Assembly (NCBI RefSeq): GCF_009299835.1
Contig: NZ_VKCZ01000014.1
Coordinates: 372,001 to 436,000 of the forward strand
Source: Microlunatus speluncae
GTDB taxonomy: Bacteria > Actinomycetota > Actinomycetes > Propionibacteriales > Propionibacteriaceae
Direction of reading: 5' to 3'
Length of the DNA: 64,000 bases
Part shown: positions 33,718 through 43,323 of the stretch, piece after piece
Numbering within the stretch: the stretch's first letter is position 1
How the letters are laid out: the number at the start of each line of letters is the position of its first letter
Translations under genes and position numbers: made by a program
The notes under the pieces: model-generated
What the model was told of the DNA's origin: nothing
Databases searched by the model: none
Seen by the model: the letters and a program-made list of their open reading frames with translations, nothing else

Positions 33718-34542
33718 CTAAGTCGCGGTCAAGGCGGCCAGCTCGAGCACCCGCCGGGCCTCCACGGCGACCGCCTCGTCGATCATCCGACCGTCCGGCA
33801 GGACGGCCACGCCGACTCCACCGCCGAGCGCGGCCAGCACGGCCCGGGCTTGATCAACAGCGTCCGGGGCCGGGGCGTAGGCCTTTCTGATCACCGGCAG
33901 TTGCCGGGGATGGATCGCCGTCCGGCCGCAGAATCCGAGCGCCGCCCCGGCCCGGCAGGAGTCCGCCAAGCCGGCCAGGTCGGCGACGTCGGGGTAGACG
34001 GCCTGCTGCGGCGCGGGGAGTCCGGCGGCCCGGGCCGCGACGACCACCCGGACCCGGATCCAGTCCAGCCCGGACTCCGTGCTGAGGCCCAGTTCCGCGC
34101 GCAGATCGAGCTCGCCGAGAGCGATGCCGGTGACGGCCCGGTGACCGGCGATCCGGTACGCGTGCTCGACGGCAAAGCCGGTCTCGATCAGCGCAGTGAT
34201 CGACACCGGCTGATCACGGTCGGCGAAGCTCGCGGCGATCCGGTCGAGCTCATCGATCCGCTCGACCTTCGGCAGCCGGAGCGCGGCCAGGGCCGGACTG
34301 GCGGCCAGCATGATCAGATCCTGGTCATGCCACCGGGTCCCGGCACCGTTCGGCCGGACCGCGATCGGGGTCTCGACGGCGGGCCCGGCCAAGAACTCCC
34401 GAACGGCGTCCCGGGCGTAGTCCTTCCGGTCCGGGGCCACCGCATCCTCGAGGTCGATGATCACCTGATCGGCGCCGCTGCCGACCGCCTTCGCGAATCG
34501 TTCCGGCCGGTCGCCGGGAACGTAGAGCGCGGTGACGATCAT
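33718..34542 (-). CDS. HpcH/HpaI aldolase/citrate lyase beta family (CoA-ester lyase)
   Basis: 274 residues. TALYVPGDRPERFAKA opens the protein as in CitE-like lyases; VIIDLEDAVAPDRKDYAR carries the metal-binding acidic residues; a later ITALIETGFAVEHAYRIA block gives the conserved ET, and IALGELDLRAELG the Asp/Glu for Mg. The family cleaves malyl-CoA, citramalyl-CoA or related 3-hydroxyacyl-CoA esters. It overlaps the CaiB-type CoA-transferase gene by four bases, so the pair would activate an acid and split its CoA ester. Last gene of the nine-gene operon. Confidence 0.9.
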   Translation of the reverse strand: MIVTALYVPGDRPERFAKAVGSGADQVIIDLEDAVAPDRKDYARDAVREFLAGPAVETPIAVRPNGAGTRWHDQDLIMLAASPALAALRLPKVERIDELDRIAASFADRDQPVSITALIETGFAVEHAYRIAGHRAVTGIALGELDLRAELGLSTESGLDWIRVRVVVAARAAGLPAPQQAVYPDVADLAGLADSCRAGAALGFCGRTAIHPRQLPVIRKAYAPAPDAVDQARAVLAALGGGVGVAVLPDGRMIDEAVAVEARRVLELAALTAT

Positions 34543-35744
34543 CGGACCACACCGCGGTCGCGCAGCCCGGCCAGGTCCGCCGGGGTGTAGCCGAGCGAGG
34601 CCAGCACGGTGTCGGTGTCCGCGCCGTGGTGGCGGGCGGTCCAGCGGATCCGGCCCGGGGTGTCCGACAGACCGAACAGGACGTTCTGCAGCTTGATCGG
34701 ACCAAGATCGGCATCATTGATCTGGTGCACGGTGCCGCGCGCGGCGATCTGCGGATCGGCCATGATGCCGCGGACATCGTAGATCGGTGCCACAGCGGCC
34801 TCGGCCTCGGCGAAGGCGGTCAGCACCTCGGCCAACGGCCGGGCGCCGATCCAGCCGGCGACGGCCGCGTCGAGTTCGTCGGCGTGCTCGGCCCGGCCGC
34901 GGCCGGTGTCGAACCACGGCTGATCAAGGAATTCCGGCGCACCGACCAGCCGGAGCACCCGTTCGGCGATCGACTGCGAGCTGGTCGACACGGCGACCCA
35001 GTCGCCGTCGGCGGTGCGGTAGCAGTTGCGCGGGGCGTTGTTGACCGAGCGGTTGCCGCGGCGCGGCTGGATCTGGCCGAGCACGTCGAAGATCGTCAAC
35101 TGCCCGCCGAGCATGGACAGGATCGGTTCCAGGATGGCCAGGTCGATCACCTGGCCGCGTCCGGTCACGTCCCGGGCGCGCAGCGCGGCCAGCACGGCGA
35201 AGGCACAGGTCAGCGAGGCGATGCCGTCGGCCAGCCCGAACGGCGGCAGGGTCGGCGGCCCGTCCGGCTCTCCGGTGACGGCGGCGAAGCCGCTCATCGC
35301 TTCCGCCAGCGAGCCGAAGCCCGGCCGCGGGGCGTACGGACCGGTCTGCCCGAACGCGGTCACCCGGGCGATGATCAACCGCGGATTCGCCGCCAGCAAC
35401 CGATCCGGGCCGAGGCCCCAGCGCTCCAGGGTGCCCGGCCGGAAGTTCTCGATCAGGACGTCGGCGTCGGTGATCAGCCGCAGCAGCAGCGCCGCGCCTT
35501 CGGGGTCGGACAGCTTGGCGGTGATCGCCTGCTTGCTGCGGCCGATGCTGGCGTACCAGAGCCCGACGCCGTCCTTGCTCGGTCCGTGACCGCGGGCGGC
35601 GTCCGGCCGGTCCGGGTGCTCGACCTTGATCACCTCGGCACCGAAGTCGGCCAGCTGGGTCGCGGCCAGCGGCCCGGCGAACAACGTCGCGATGTCGATC
35701 ACTCGCAGTCCGGTGAGCGGTCCGTCGATCAGATCCTCGGTCAT
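34539..35744 (-). CDS. CaiB/BaiF (class III) CoA-transferase
   Basis: 401 residues from ATG 35744 with GGAGG upstream; the frame stays open further but overlaps the next gene. GLRVIDIATLFAGPLAATQLADFGAEVIKVEHP is the signature N-terminus; the catalytic aspartate is expected in the PFGLADGIASL motif, and RGQVIDLAILEP follows as in the family. Class III transferases move CoA between a donor such as succinyl-CoA and an acid. Coupling to a CitE-like lyase suggests activation of a hydroxy-acid. Stop and start codons overlap on both sides. Confidence 0.93.
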   Translation of the reverse strand: MTEDLIDGPLTGLRVIDIATLFAGPLAATQLADFGAEVIKVEHPDRPDAARGHGPSKDGVGLWYASIGRSKQAITAKLSDPEGAALLLRLITDADVLIENFRPGTLERWGLGPDRLLAANPRLIIARVTAFGQTGPYAPRPGFGSLAEAMSGFAAVTGEPDGPPTLPPFGLADGIASLTCAFAVLAALRARDVTGRGQVIDLAILEPILSMLGGQLTIFDVLGQIQPRRGNRSVNNAPRNCYRTADGDWVAVSTSSQSIAERVLRLVGAPEFLDQPWFDTGRGRAEHADELDAAVAGWIGARPLAEVLTAFAEAEAAVAPIYDVRGIMADPQIAARGTVHQINDADLGPIKLQNVLFGLSDTPGRIRWTARHHGADTDTVLASLGYTPADLAGLRDRGVVR

Positions 35745-37687
35745 GCATCCTCCAGATCCCAGGCCAGGCGGAAGCCGATCGACGGCGAGGCGTCGAGTCC
35801 GAATCCCTGCCGTAGCAGCTTGGCCGAGAACTCCGGCTCCCGGACACCGCCGTCGAAATACCACTCCGAACCGGTGGCCGCATGATCACTGCCGCCCTTG
35901 AGGATGACGAACCTGGTCCGGCCGTCCGTGTGCTCCGATTCGGTCCAGTTCCACACCCGCGGCGACAGCCGGCGCCAACGCGGCCCGGCCAGCCGGGCGG
36001 CGAGCTGCCACTCGTCCTCGGTGGGCAGCCGGGCTCCGACCGAGGCCGCATAGGCTCGCGCCTCGACCAGATCGACTCCGGTGGCTGGGCGTTCCTCGGG
36101 TGAGACCTCGGCGCTGTCCCCACGGAATCGGGCCAGTTCCGCCGCCGTCACCTCGACCTCGGCCACGGCGACCGGATGATCAAGGTGCAGCAGCCGCTCG
36201 GTGCTACGTTGATCATGGAGGCGCGGCGGCAGCGGCTTCCATTCGTCGACGAACGGCGCCTCGTCGTAGAGCCCGGTCTCGCGCATCCGGTAGCGCACGG
36301 TCAGCCGATGATCACCGGCCGGCAGGACGACCGCCGGCGTTTCGGGCGAGCCGGTGCTGGGCGGGACCGGCAGCCGCCGGGCGGTCCGGTACGGGAAGCG
36401 GCCGTCGGCCACGTGCGGGAGTCCGGCCAGCTCGCCCCGCAGCGGCTCGACCCAGTCGGGCTCGTCGGCATCGGGTTCCAGCGCCAGCCAGGCGGCGATT
36501 CCGGCCGCGGGGACGGTCGATCCGGTGAGTTCGATCACCCGGGTTCCGGGCGTGCTCGGCAGCACCGGTCCGCGGTAGTCGGTGCCGCCTCGGTTGATCA
36601 CCGCATACAGCGTCGTCCCGGCCAAGGTGTACGCCGACGCATAGACGCGGGCGGCCTCGGCCTCATCGGCCAGCGGTGCCAGCGGCGTCCACTCGCCGGC
36701 CCGGAACCAGGCCGAGGCGGCCCGCTGAATCGCCGTCGTCCGGGCGCAGGTGGCCGCGTCGCGCGCGGACCAGCCGACCCAGACGCCGAACACCACCTCC
36801 CAGACCATCACGCCGACCCCGTTGAGAAACGCGGACTGCAACTCCTCGGCATGATCACGATGCCAGCGGCGGACGTGGTGCTGCTGGTGCCGCGGCTCGA
36901 ACCAGCGGGTCCGCAGCACCCCGGGCACCGGCGAGTCGGCGAACCACTGCGCCCAGGAGAGCCGGTGTTCGGCGATCCGCGGCAGCGGCAGCTTCGACTC
37001 GGTCTCCAGCCCGATCCCGGGCCGGGCCCGCTCCAGGGCAGTGATCAACTCCTGGTCACCCTCTCGGAGCGTGTCCAGGAAGACGCCGTCCGCGCCGAGC
37101 TCGATGATCAGCTTGGTCAGCTCGTCCGCGTCCGAGCCGTCGCGTCGGGTCCCGACGTCCCACGGGTTGTAGTCGACGAAGACCGCGATCCCGGCCTCCT
37201 GAAGGGCGGCGACGAGGCCGGCCAGACCCGGCACCTGAGCGTAGAAGTCCCACTGGTTCCGCTGATCGATGCCGATCACCGGGTAGGCGTGCCAGAGCAC
37301 AATCCCGTCGAAGCCGCCGAATCGTTCGGCGTCGGCGAGCAGCCGGTCCGGGGTGAACTGGCCCTGCTCGGCGTCGTACAGCAGTTCGTCCCAGAGCCAG
37401 AGCTGTGCGACCGCGTGACAGGACTGCGCCCAGGAGCCGGCCGGATCCTCATAGCCGCTCCGATCGATGCGATGCCGGGCCTCGGCCTCGGCGCGCCACC
37501 GGTGCAGCAGCTCGCGCCACCGGGGCCGGTCCCGCGGGTCCCCGGGCCCGGCGATGATCTTGGCGTCGTCCAGCGCGGCCAGGTCGGGGGACTCGAGGTC
37601 GAGTCTGGTGAACGTGTCGATCGCCCGGGGCTCCAGGGGATCGAAGCCGTACGGCCCGACGGCGAACCTGGCCTCATTGATCGCCAT
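35741..37687 (-). CDS. TIM-barrel glycosidase-like protein fused to FGE-like domain
   Basis: 648 residues from ATG 37687 (GGAG seven bases before); upstream ATGs lie in the previous gene. Residues 1-370 read as a (beta/alpha)8 barrel: GIVLWHAYPVIGIDQRN, IAVFVDYNPWDVGTRRD and GADGVFLDTLREG, the last two being typical strand ends with a possible catalytic Asp. Residues about 480-648 are a formylglycine-generating-enzyme (SUMF1)-like domain: ATGVDLVEARAYAASVGARLPTEDEWQLAARL and WNWTESEHTDG, ending GFRLAW. The FGE active-site cysteines are absent, so the fold probably serves binding. No signal peptide. I know of no characterised protein with this fusion. Confidence 0.7.
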   Translation of the reverse strand: MAINEARFAVGPYGFDPLEPRAIDTFTRLDLESPDLAALDDAKIIAGPGDPRDRPRWRELLHRWRAEAEARHRIDRSGYEDPAGSWAQSCHAVAQLWLWDELLYDAEQGQFTPDRLLADAERFGGFDGIVLWHAYPVIGIDQRNQWDFYAQVPGLAGLVAALQEAGIAVFVDYNPWDVGTRRDGSDADELTKLIIELGADGVFLDTLREGDQELITALERARPGIGLETESKLPLPRIAEHRLSWAQWFADSPVPGVLRTRWFEPRHQQHHVRRWHRDHAEELQSAFLNGVGVMVWEVVFGVWVGWSARDAATCARTTAIQRAASAWFRAGEWTPLAPLADEAEAARVYASAYTLAGTTLYAVINRGGTDYRGPVLPSTPGTRVIELTGSTVPAAGIAAWLALEPDADEPDWVEPLRGELAGLPHVADGRFPYRTARRLPVPPSTGSPETPAVVLPAGDHRLTVRYRMRETGLYDEAPFVDEWKPLPPRLHDQRSTERLLHLDHPVAVAEVEVTAAELARFRGDSAEVSPEERPATGVDLVEARAYAASVGARLPTEDEWQLAARLAGPRWRRLSPRVWNWTESEHTDGRTRFVILKGGSDHAATGSEWYFDGGVREPEFSAKLLRQGFGLDASPSIGFRLAWDLEDA

Positions 37688-39053
37688 GATCAACTCCGAG
37701 GGCCAGCCGCACGGTCCGCGAGGCAAGATCATCAAGCCGACGAGGACCACCGGGCAACGAGGTGTCGACCCGATTGTCCAGCGGGGTCAGCCATTCCGGC
37801 GGCAGGCCCGAGTGGCCGAGCAGGCCGCCGAGGACCGATCCGACGGTGGCGGCGGCCGAGTCGGTGTCCCAGCCGGCCATCACCGCGAAGCCGATCGCGC
37901 GGGTGAAGTCGCCGTCCGTGCCGGCGATCGCGGCGGCGATCACGGCCGCGTTGTTCAGGACGTGGACCCAGTGCAGCCGGCCGTAGCGATCATGGAGCGC
38001 GTCGAGCTGTTCGTCCAGGCCGGCCCCCGACCGACCCACTTCGCTGCCGTACCGGACGGCCGTCGCCAGGTCGGACCGAGGCGGCAGCACGGCCAGCGCC
38101 CGGTCCAGGACCCGCTCCGGTGCGCTCTCGGTCAGCGCTGCCGCGGTCAGCGCGGCGGCCCACATGGCTCCGTACCGGCCGTTTCTGGTGTGGCTGAGGC
38201 GGGCATCCCGCCAGGCCAGCCCGGCGGCTCGCCCGGGGTCGCCGGGACAGACCCAGCCGAACACGTCGGCCCTGATCAATGCCCCGATCCATTCCCGGAA
38301 CGGATTGCGCACCCGGGCGGTCGCGTCGATCGCGACGCCGTTCAGCAGGTTGCGGTAGGCCGCCCGTTCGGCCGTGAAGGTCCGGCCGGCGGGCAGGTCG
38401 GCGAGCCAGGCCTGGGCCACGTCCTCGGTGTCGAAGTCGACACCGGACCGATCGAGCACGCCGAGATTGATCATGGGGTAGTTCAGGTCGTCGTCCTCGG
38501 GCATGCCGTCGATGTTTTCCCGCAGGCTGGTCGGCGCCGACCGCCGATTCCAGGGCCACCGGTCGCCGGTGGCCGAGCTCAGGCCGCGGGCCGTGAAGTA
38601 GTCCGAGACGGGCCAGTTGCCGGTCTCGGCGGCGATGGCCCGGATGCCCGCGCGGGGGATCTTCTCCACCGGCTTGCCGAGCAGGCAGCCGGCGGCCCGA
38701 CCCCACCAGGCGCCTCTGATCCGATCGAAGAGCTCGTTCTCGGCCGGCATCGCGGCCGCGACCGGGGCCGGTCCGGCCAGCGCGCGGATGGCGTCAAGAT
38801 CATCCGGCTGGCTCGGATCGCCGGCGGGCCGACGTCGTGCCAGTTCGTCGAGCAGGTCGGCGGCGAGGTTGCGGACCGGTGGGGGCACGGGGGAGTCCGA
38901 CGCTCCGCTGACCGGTGCGGCGACGTCCTGCCCGGCCGCCGTCCAGCGCCGTACCAGATCGTCGACCGGCACCCCTTCGGCCCGGGACTGGACGAACTCG
39001 TGCCGGAGCAGGTCCTCGGGCTGGACCCACGTCAGTCGGAGTGTTCGAGTCAC
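37674..39053 (-). CDS. ADP-ribosylglycohydrolase-family protein A
   Basis: 459 residues. The ARH-type domain starts near 110 (DRIRGAWWGRAAGCLLGKP) after an extra N-terminal region of about 105 residues. Metal-binding clusters are DDDLNYPMINLG near 185 and GWDTDSAAATVGSVLGG near 410, an all-helical dinuclear Mg fold that hydrolyses N- or O-glycosidic bonds of ADP-ribose-like substrates. Many members in sugar operons act on small glycosides, not ADP-ribosylated proteins. The ATG start overlaps the second family member by four bases; the downstream fusion gene overlaps by 14. Confidence 0.88.
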   Translation of the reverse strand: MTRTLRLTWVQPEDLLRHEFVQSRAEGVPVDDLVRRWTAAGQDVAAPVSGASDSPVPPPVRNLAADLLDELARRRPAGDPSQPDDLDAIRALAGPAPVAAAMPAENELFDRIRGAWWGRAAGCLLGKPVEKIPRAGIRAIAAETGNWPVSDYFTARGLSSATGDRWPWNRRSAPTSLRENIDGMPEDDDLNYPMINLGVLDRSGVDFDTEDVAQAWLADLPAGRTFTAERAAYRNLLNGVAIDATARVRNPFREWIGALIRADVFGWVCPGDPGRAAGLAWRDARLSHTRNGRYGAMWAAALTAAALTESAPERVLDRALAVLPPRSDLATAVRYGSEVGRSGAGLDEQLDALHDRYGRLHWVHVLNNAAVIAAAIAGTDGDFTRAIGFAVMAGWDTDSAAATVGSVLGGLLGHSGLPPEWLTPLDNRVDTSLPGGPRRLDDLASRTVRLALGVDHGDQ

Positions 39054-40207
39054 CGCTCCCCGTCCAACATCCGGTCCAGCAGCTCCGACCGGCGCCGCAA
39101 CCGGGCCCGATCGTCCTCCATGATCACGATCATGGACTCGATCAGGCGGTCGGCGACCCGGCCGAGATCGATCTTGCTGGCCGCCTCGATGGCCTCGATC
39201 CAGTCGGCCGGGATCGTCTCGGTGCCGCCGAGTCCGGCGCAGACGGCACCGGCCATGGTGGCGATGGAGTCGGCGTCCCGGCCGTAGTTGACCGCCCCGA
39301 GCACGGCGGTGCGGAAGTCGCCGCCGGCGGTGAGGCAGAAGCCGAGCGCGACCGGCAGTTCCTCGATCGACTTGGTCCGGCTCGGCCGCCGGGCATCCGG
39401 CAGCGGCGCCCGGTAGTCGTCGCCGACCGTGTCGTAGGGGCGGATCGCCTCCCGCAACGTGCCGCGGATCTGATCATCGGCACTGCCGGCGGGCAGCTCC
39501 CGGGCGGCGCGGGCGACGGCGATGATCGCGTCCCGGGTGCCGTCCTTGGCCACCCCGATCGCGGCCTCGACCACGGAGTCGGCGGTCGCGTCGGGCAGCA
39601 GGGCGGCGGCGACCGCGGCGGCGAACACCCCGGCCGCCTCCCGGCCGTAGCTGGACTGATGCGCGCCGGTGAGGTCGATCGCCTCGGCGTAGGCCGCCTC
39701 GGGCTGGCCGGCGTTGACCAGCCCGACCGGTCCCACGTACATGGCCGCGCCACAGTTGACGATGTTGCCGACCCCGGCCTCGCGCGGATCGACGTGGCCG
39801 TAGTGCAGCCGGGTGACGATCCACTTCTCGGCCAGGAACAGGCGCTGCAGCAACAGGGCCGAGCCTTCGAGTTCCGGGATCCAGGTCGGCTCGTTGATCA
39901 ACAACGGAACGAGATCGGTCGCCATCGCGTAGGCATCCAGATGATCACGCCGCCGGGCGTACACCTCGATCAGGGCATGGGTCATCAAGGTGTCGTCGGT
40001 GATGTGCCCGTCGCCCTTGTGGTACGGCGCTATCGGTCGGGCCGTCCGCCAGTCGGCGTAGTACGGGCCGACGACGCCGTCCACCGGGCCGCCGTGTCGT
40101 TGCTGGATCTGGTCCGGCGTCCAGCCCTCGGTGGCGCCGCCGAGCGCGTCGCCGACCGCCTGTCCGGCGACGACGGCCCGGATCCGGTCGCGCATTCGTT
40201 CGTTCAT
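39050..40207 (-). CDS. ADP-ribosylglycohydrolase-family protein B
   Basis: 385 residues from ATG 40207. It is a compact ARH-fold protein: RAVVAGQAVGDALGGATEGW at the N-terminus, metal cluster GDGHITDDTLMTHAL near 66-80 and NYGRDADSIATMAGAV near 313-328. The two DD/DxD clusters are complete, so it should be active. It is clearly different in sequence from protein A and has no N-terminal extension, so the two are not recent duplicates. It starts two bases after the lipoprotein gene stop. Confidence 0.88.
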   Translation of the reverse strand: MNERMRDRIRAVVAGQAVGDALGGATEGWTPDQIQQRHGGPVDGVVGPYYADWRTARPIAPYHKGDGHITDDTLMTHALIEVYARRRDHLDAYAMATDLVPLLINEPTWIPELEGSALLLQRLFLAEKWIVTRLHYGHVDPREAGVGNIVNCGAAMYVGPVGLVNAGQPEAAYAEAIDLTGAHQSSYGREAAGVFAAAVAAALLPDATADSVVEAAIGVAKDGTRDAIIAVARAARELPAGSADDQIRGTLREAIRPYDTVGDDYRAPLPDARRPSRTKSIEELPVALGFCLTAGGDFRTAVLGAVNYGRDADSIATMAGAVCAGLGGTETIPADWIEAIEAASKIDLGRVADRLIESMIVIMEDDRARLRRRSELLDRMLDGER

Positions 40208-40209
40208 GA

Positions 40210-41496
40210 TCACCGGGTGACCGTGGCCCATCCATCGGTCAGCTGCGCCTGCAGTCCGGCCGCGTCGATCTTGCCAGCGAGGAACTGCTGGAACGCGGGC
40301 GTCGCGATCTGGTCCTTCCACGCCGGATAGTCGTCGACCGACTGGAACGGCGCCTTCTTCAGCGTCCGCCCGGACGAGATGATCTGGTCCCAGCCGTTCT
40401 TGCCGCCGGTGTCGGCCAGCACCTTCTCCTGCGCCTCCTTGCTGGTCGGAAACAGCGTCTCGCCCTCGGCGACCGCGGCCAGGTTGGCCGCCTGCATGAA
40501 GTAGTTGACGAACGCCGTGGCCTGCTCCTGGTGTTCGGAGTCGGCCGACACCGACAGGGTCTGCGGGTTCGCGGCCTGGGCCGCGTCCACGGATCCCTTC
40601 AGCGGCGGCAGGGCGACCCACTCGAAGTCCTTCGGCGCGTCGGCGATGAAGGCGGCGGCCTGGAACGAGCCCTGCACGGTGAGGGCGTACTTGCCGGCGT
40701 ACCAGCCGGGCAGCACCTCGCTGCCGGACTGGCTCAGCGTGGTGGCGTCGAGGCTGCCGTCGGCGGCCATCGCGGCGACCCGGCGGGGCACCTCGAGCTC
40801 GGGCTCGCCGATCTTGATCTTGGCATCCGCTCCGGTGCCGTCGAAGTAGTTGCCGCCGAAGCCGAGCCCGAGGTTCATGAAGGTGGCGGTCGGGCTCTTC
40901 AGGCCCCAGCCGATCCCGGGCTTGCCGGTCTTCTCCTTGAGCTGTTTGGCCATCGCGGCCAGGTCGTCCCAGCTCAGCTCGCCGGTGGGTACGGTGACGC
41001 CGGCGGCATCGAGCAACTTCTTGTTGGCGAAGACCAGGTAGGACTGCATCAGGGTCGGCGCGGCGATGACCGCGCCGTCGACCGTCACCGCGTCCCAGAC
41101 TCCGGGCTCGACGCCGGCCTTGACCCCCTGGTCGATCGTGCCGGAAAGGTCGGCGAGGTAGCCGTCCTTGGCGAATCCGGTGACGTCGGCCGATTCGTCA
41201 TGGATCACGTCCGGGGCGGTGCCACCGGCGAACTGGGTCACCAGTTGATCATGGACGGAGTCCCAGCTGCCCTGGACCAGCTCGACCTTGATCGCCGGGT
41301 TGGCCGTGTTGAAGTCCTCGACGATCTGCTTCACCGCCTGTTGCGATTCGGGCAGGAAGGCGAGCGACTGGAACTTGATCGTGACGGGGTCTTCGGGCGT
41401 GCCGGCACTGTCTTGGCTGCCACCGGCGCAGCCGGTCGCGGCGATGGCGGTGAGAGCCGCGGCGGAGGCCGCGGCAACGATGCGACGGAGTTTCAT
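40210..41496 (-). CDS. ABC transporter solute-binding lipoprotein (family 1) of ADPRG operon
   Basis: 428 residues, ATG 41496 with AAAGGAA upstream. Signal peptide with lipobox AATGC, C23 lipidated. The mature part is MalE-like: FNTANPAIKVELVQGSWDSVHDQLVTQFAGG is the standard opening, GTAPDVIHDE, and WYAGKYALTVQGSFQA near the middle. It delivers the unknown substrate to the two permeases encoded just upstream. No ATPase gene accompanies it. Confidence 0.93.
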   Translation of the reverse strand: MKLRRIVAAASAAALTAIAATGCAGGSQDSAGTPEDPVTIKFQSLAFLPESQQAVKQIVEDFNTANPAIKVELVQGSWDSVHDQLVTQFAGGTAPDVIHDESADVTGFAKDGYLADLSGTIDQGVKAGVEPGVWDAVTVDGAVIAAPTLMQSYLVFANKKLLDAAGVTVPTGELSWDDLAAMAKQLKEKTGKPGIGWGLKSPTATFMNLGLGFGGNYFDGTGADAKIKIGEPELEVPRRVAAMAADGSLDATTLSQSGSEVLPGWYAGKYALTVQGSFQAAAFIADAPKDFEWVALPPLKGSVDAAQAANPQTLSVSADSEHQEQATAFVNYFMQAANLAAVAEGETLFPTSKEAQEKVLADTGGKNGWDQIISSGRTLKKAPFQSVDDYPAWKDQIATPAFQQFLAGKIDAAGLQAQLTDGWATVTR

Positions 41497-41516
41497 GGGA
41501 ATTCCTTTCGGGCGAT

Positions 41517-42356
41517 TCAGCCTTTGACGGCGCCGGACAACATGCCCGAGACCAGGCGGCGTTGCATGATCGCGAAGAAGATCAGGCTGGGAATGGAGGC
41601 GAGGACGGCCCCGGCGGCCAGCGGGCCGAGCCGGACCTGTCCCTCGGCGCCGACGAACAGGGCCAGGGCCCGGGACAGGGTGAAGTTCTCCGGACTCTGC
41701 AGCAGCACCAGGGCGAAGAAGAACTCGTTCCAGGCCGAGACGAAGGTGAACATGGCGCTGGCCACCAGCCCGGGTGCCAGCAGCGGGAAGATCACCGTGC
41801 GGAGCATGGTGAACCGGCCGGCGCCGTCGACCTCGGCCGCCTCTTCGAGCGAGATCGGGATGGCGGCGACGAACCCCTGCAACATCCACAGGGCGAACGG
41901 GAGGCAGAACGTGGTGTAGATCAGGGTCAGGCCGATCAAGGAATCGTTCAGTCGGAGCGTCCGCAGGATCAGGAACAGCGGGATGATGATCAACACCACC
42001 GGGAACACCTGGCTGACCAGGATGTAGCCGGTGCCGACCGCCCGCAGCCGACCCCGGAAGCGGGCCATCGCATAGGCGGCCGGCATCGCGATGGCGGTGA
42101 CGATCACGGTCGTCGTGATCGACACGATGAACGTGTTCCAGGTGGCCCGGACGATGCCCTGGCTGGCCAGCGCCTCGCCGAAATTGGCCCAGTGCAGCTC
42201 GCGGGGGAGGATCCAGGTGTCCAGCGAAGCCAGCTCCGCGGAGGACTTGAGCGAGGCGAGCACCAGATAGAACAGCGGGAAGCCGAGGAACAGGATGAAG
42301 CCGGCCAGGGCGACGTATTGCAGCGTCCTGGCCACCGGATGAGTGCGTACGGCCAT
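41517..42356 (-). CDS. ABC sugar permease, MalG type
   Basis: 279 residues from ATG 42356. Six membrane helices from LQYVALAGFILFLGFPLFYL onward; EAA loop LEEAAEVDGAGRFTMLRTVIFP. It starts two bases after the MalF-type gene and ends 20 bases before the lipoprotein gene. Confidence 0.93.
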   Translation of the reverse strand: MAVRTHPVARTLQYVALAGFILFLGFPLFYLVLASLKSSAELASLDTWILPRELHWANFGEALASQGIVRATWNTFIVSITTTVIVTAIAMPAAYAMARFRGRLRAVGTGYILVSQVFPVVLIIIPLFLILRTLRLNDSLIGLTLIYTTFCLPFALWMLQGFVAAIPISLEEAAEVDGAGRFTMLRTVIFPLLAPGLVASAMFTFVSAWNEFFFALVLLQSPENFTLSRALALFVGAEGQVRLGPLAAGAVLASIPSLIFFAIMQRRLVSGMLSGAVKG

Positions 42357-42358
42357 GA

Positions 42359-43306
42359 TCAGTTGTCCCGTTCTGCTCTGAACTGGGTCCACAGATAGAA
42401 GGCGAGCAGCGCCACGACGACGATCACCATGACGTTGCCCATGGCCGCCGCGTAGGCGATGTCGCCGTCGCGGAACGCCGCGTTGTAGGCGAACAGCATC
42501 GGCAGCATGGTCTGGCCGCCAGGCCCGCCCTCGGTCAGCACGTACACCAGCCCGAACGAGTTGAAGTTCCAGATGAAGTTGAGCGAGGTGATCGACGTGA
42601 TCACCGGCCGCAGCGACGGCAGCGTGACGTGCCAGAACCGCCGCAGTGCGCCGGCCCCGTCCATCTCGGCCGCCTCCACCGTCTCGGCCGGGATCTGCTG
42701 CAACCCGGCCAGCAGCGTGACCGTGGTCTGCGGCATGCCGACCCAGACGCCGACGACGATCGCCGCCGGCAACGCGACCTCGAAGGAGCCCAGCCAGTCG
42801 AGCCGGAAGTCGGGGTCGAAGAGCTGGATGAAGCCGTTCAACGGCCCGGAGTTCGGGTTGTAGATCATCTTCCAGATGATCGCGACGATCACCGGCGGCA
42901 TGGCCCACGGCACCAGCGCGAGCAGCCGGGCGATGCCCTGGAAGCGGAGATTCGCGTTGAGCAGCAGCGCCAGTGTGAGGCCGGCGACGAGCTGCAGCAG
43001 GGTGACCCCGATGGCCCAGGTCAGCCCGATCCGGAACGAATCGAAGAACTGCCGATCACCGAACAGTTTGACGAACTGGTCGATGCCGACGAAGGCGTTG
43101 GACGAGCGCCGGCCCAGGGTGGCCTCGGTGAAAGCGAGATAGACCCCGTTCAGCAGCGGAACCACGCTGAAGATCAGGATCGGGATGAGCGAGGGGATGA
43201 CCAGGGCGGCCATCTCGCGACGCCGGACGATCACCTGGCGCGAGGTGCGGCGGGGCGGTGGCGGAGGCTGCGAGACCTCGGGCGTGGGGGCGGCAATCGT
43301 TGACAT
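42359..43306 (-). CDS. ABC sugar permease, MalF type
   Basis: 315 residues from ATG 43306, preferred over an upstream TTG because AGAGGA lies ahead of it. A proline-rich cytosolic tail of about 25 residues precedes six membrane helices (first LVIPSLIPILIFSVVPLLNG). EAA loop VEAAEMDGAGALRRFWHVTLP. First structural gene after the regulator; it overlaps none but is only 17 bases from it. Confidence 0.93.
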   Translation of the reverse strand: MSTIAAPTPEVSQPPPPPRRTSRQVIVRRREMAALVIPSLIPILIFSVVPLLNGVYLAFTEATLGRRSSNAFVGIDQFVKLFGDRQFFDSFRIGLTWAIGVTLLQLVAGLTLALLLNANLRFQGIARLLALVPWAMPPVIVAIIWKMIYNPNSGPLNGFIQLFDPDFRLDWLGSFEVALPAAIVVGVWVGMPQTTVTLLAGLQQIPAETVEAAEMDGAGALRRFWHVTLPSLRPVITSITSLNFIWNFNSFGLVYVLTEGGPGGQTMLPMLFAYNAAFRDGDIAYAAAMGNVMVIVVVALLAFYLWTQFRAERDN

Positions 43307-43323
43307 CGGTCCTCTTTGATCGA

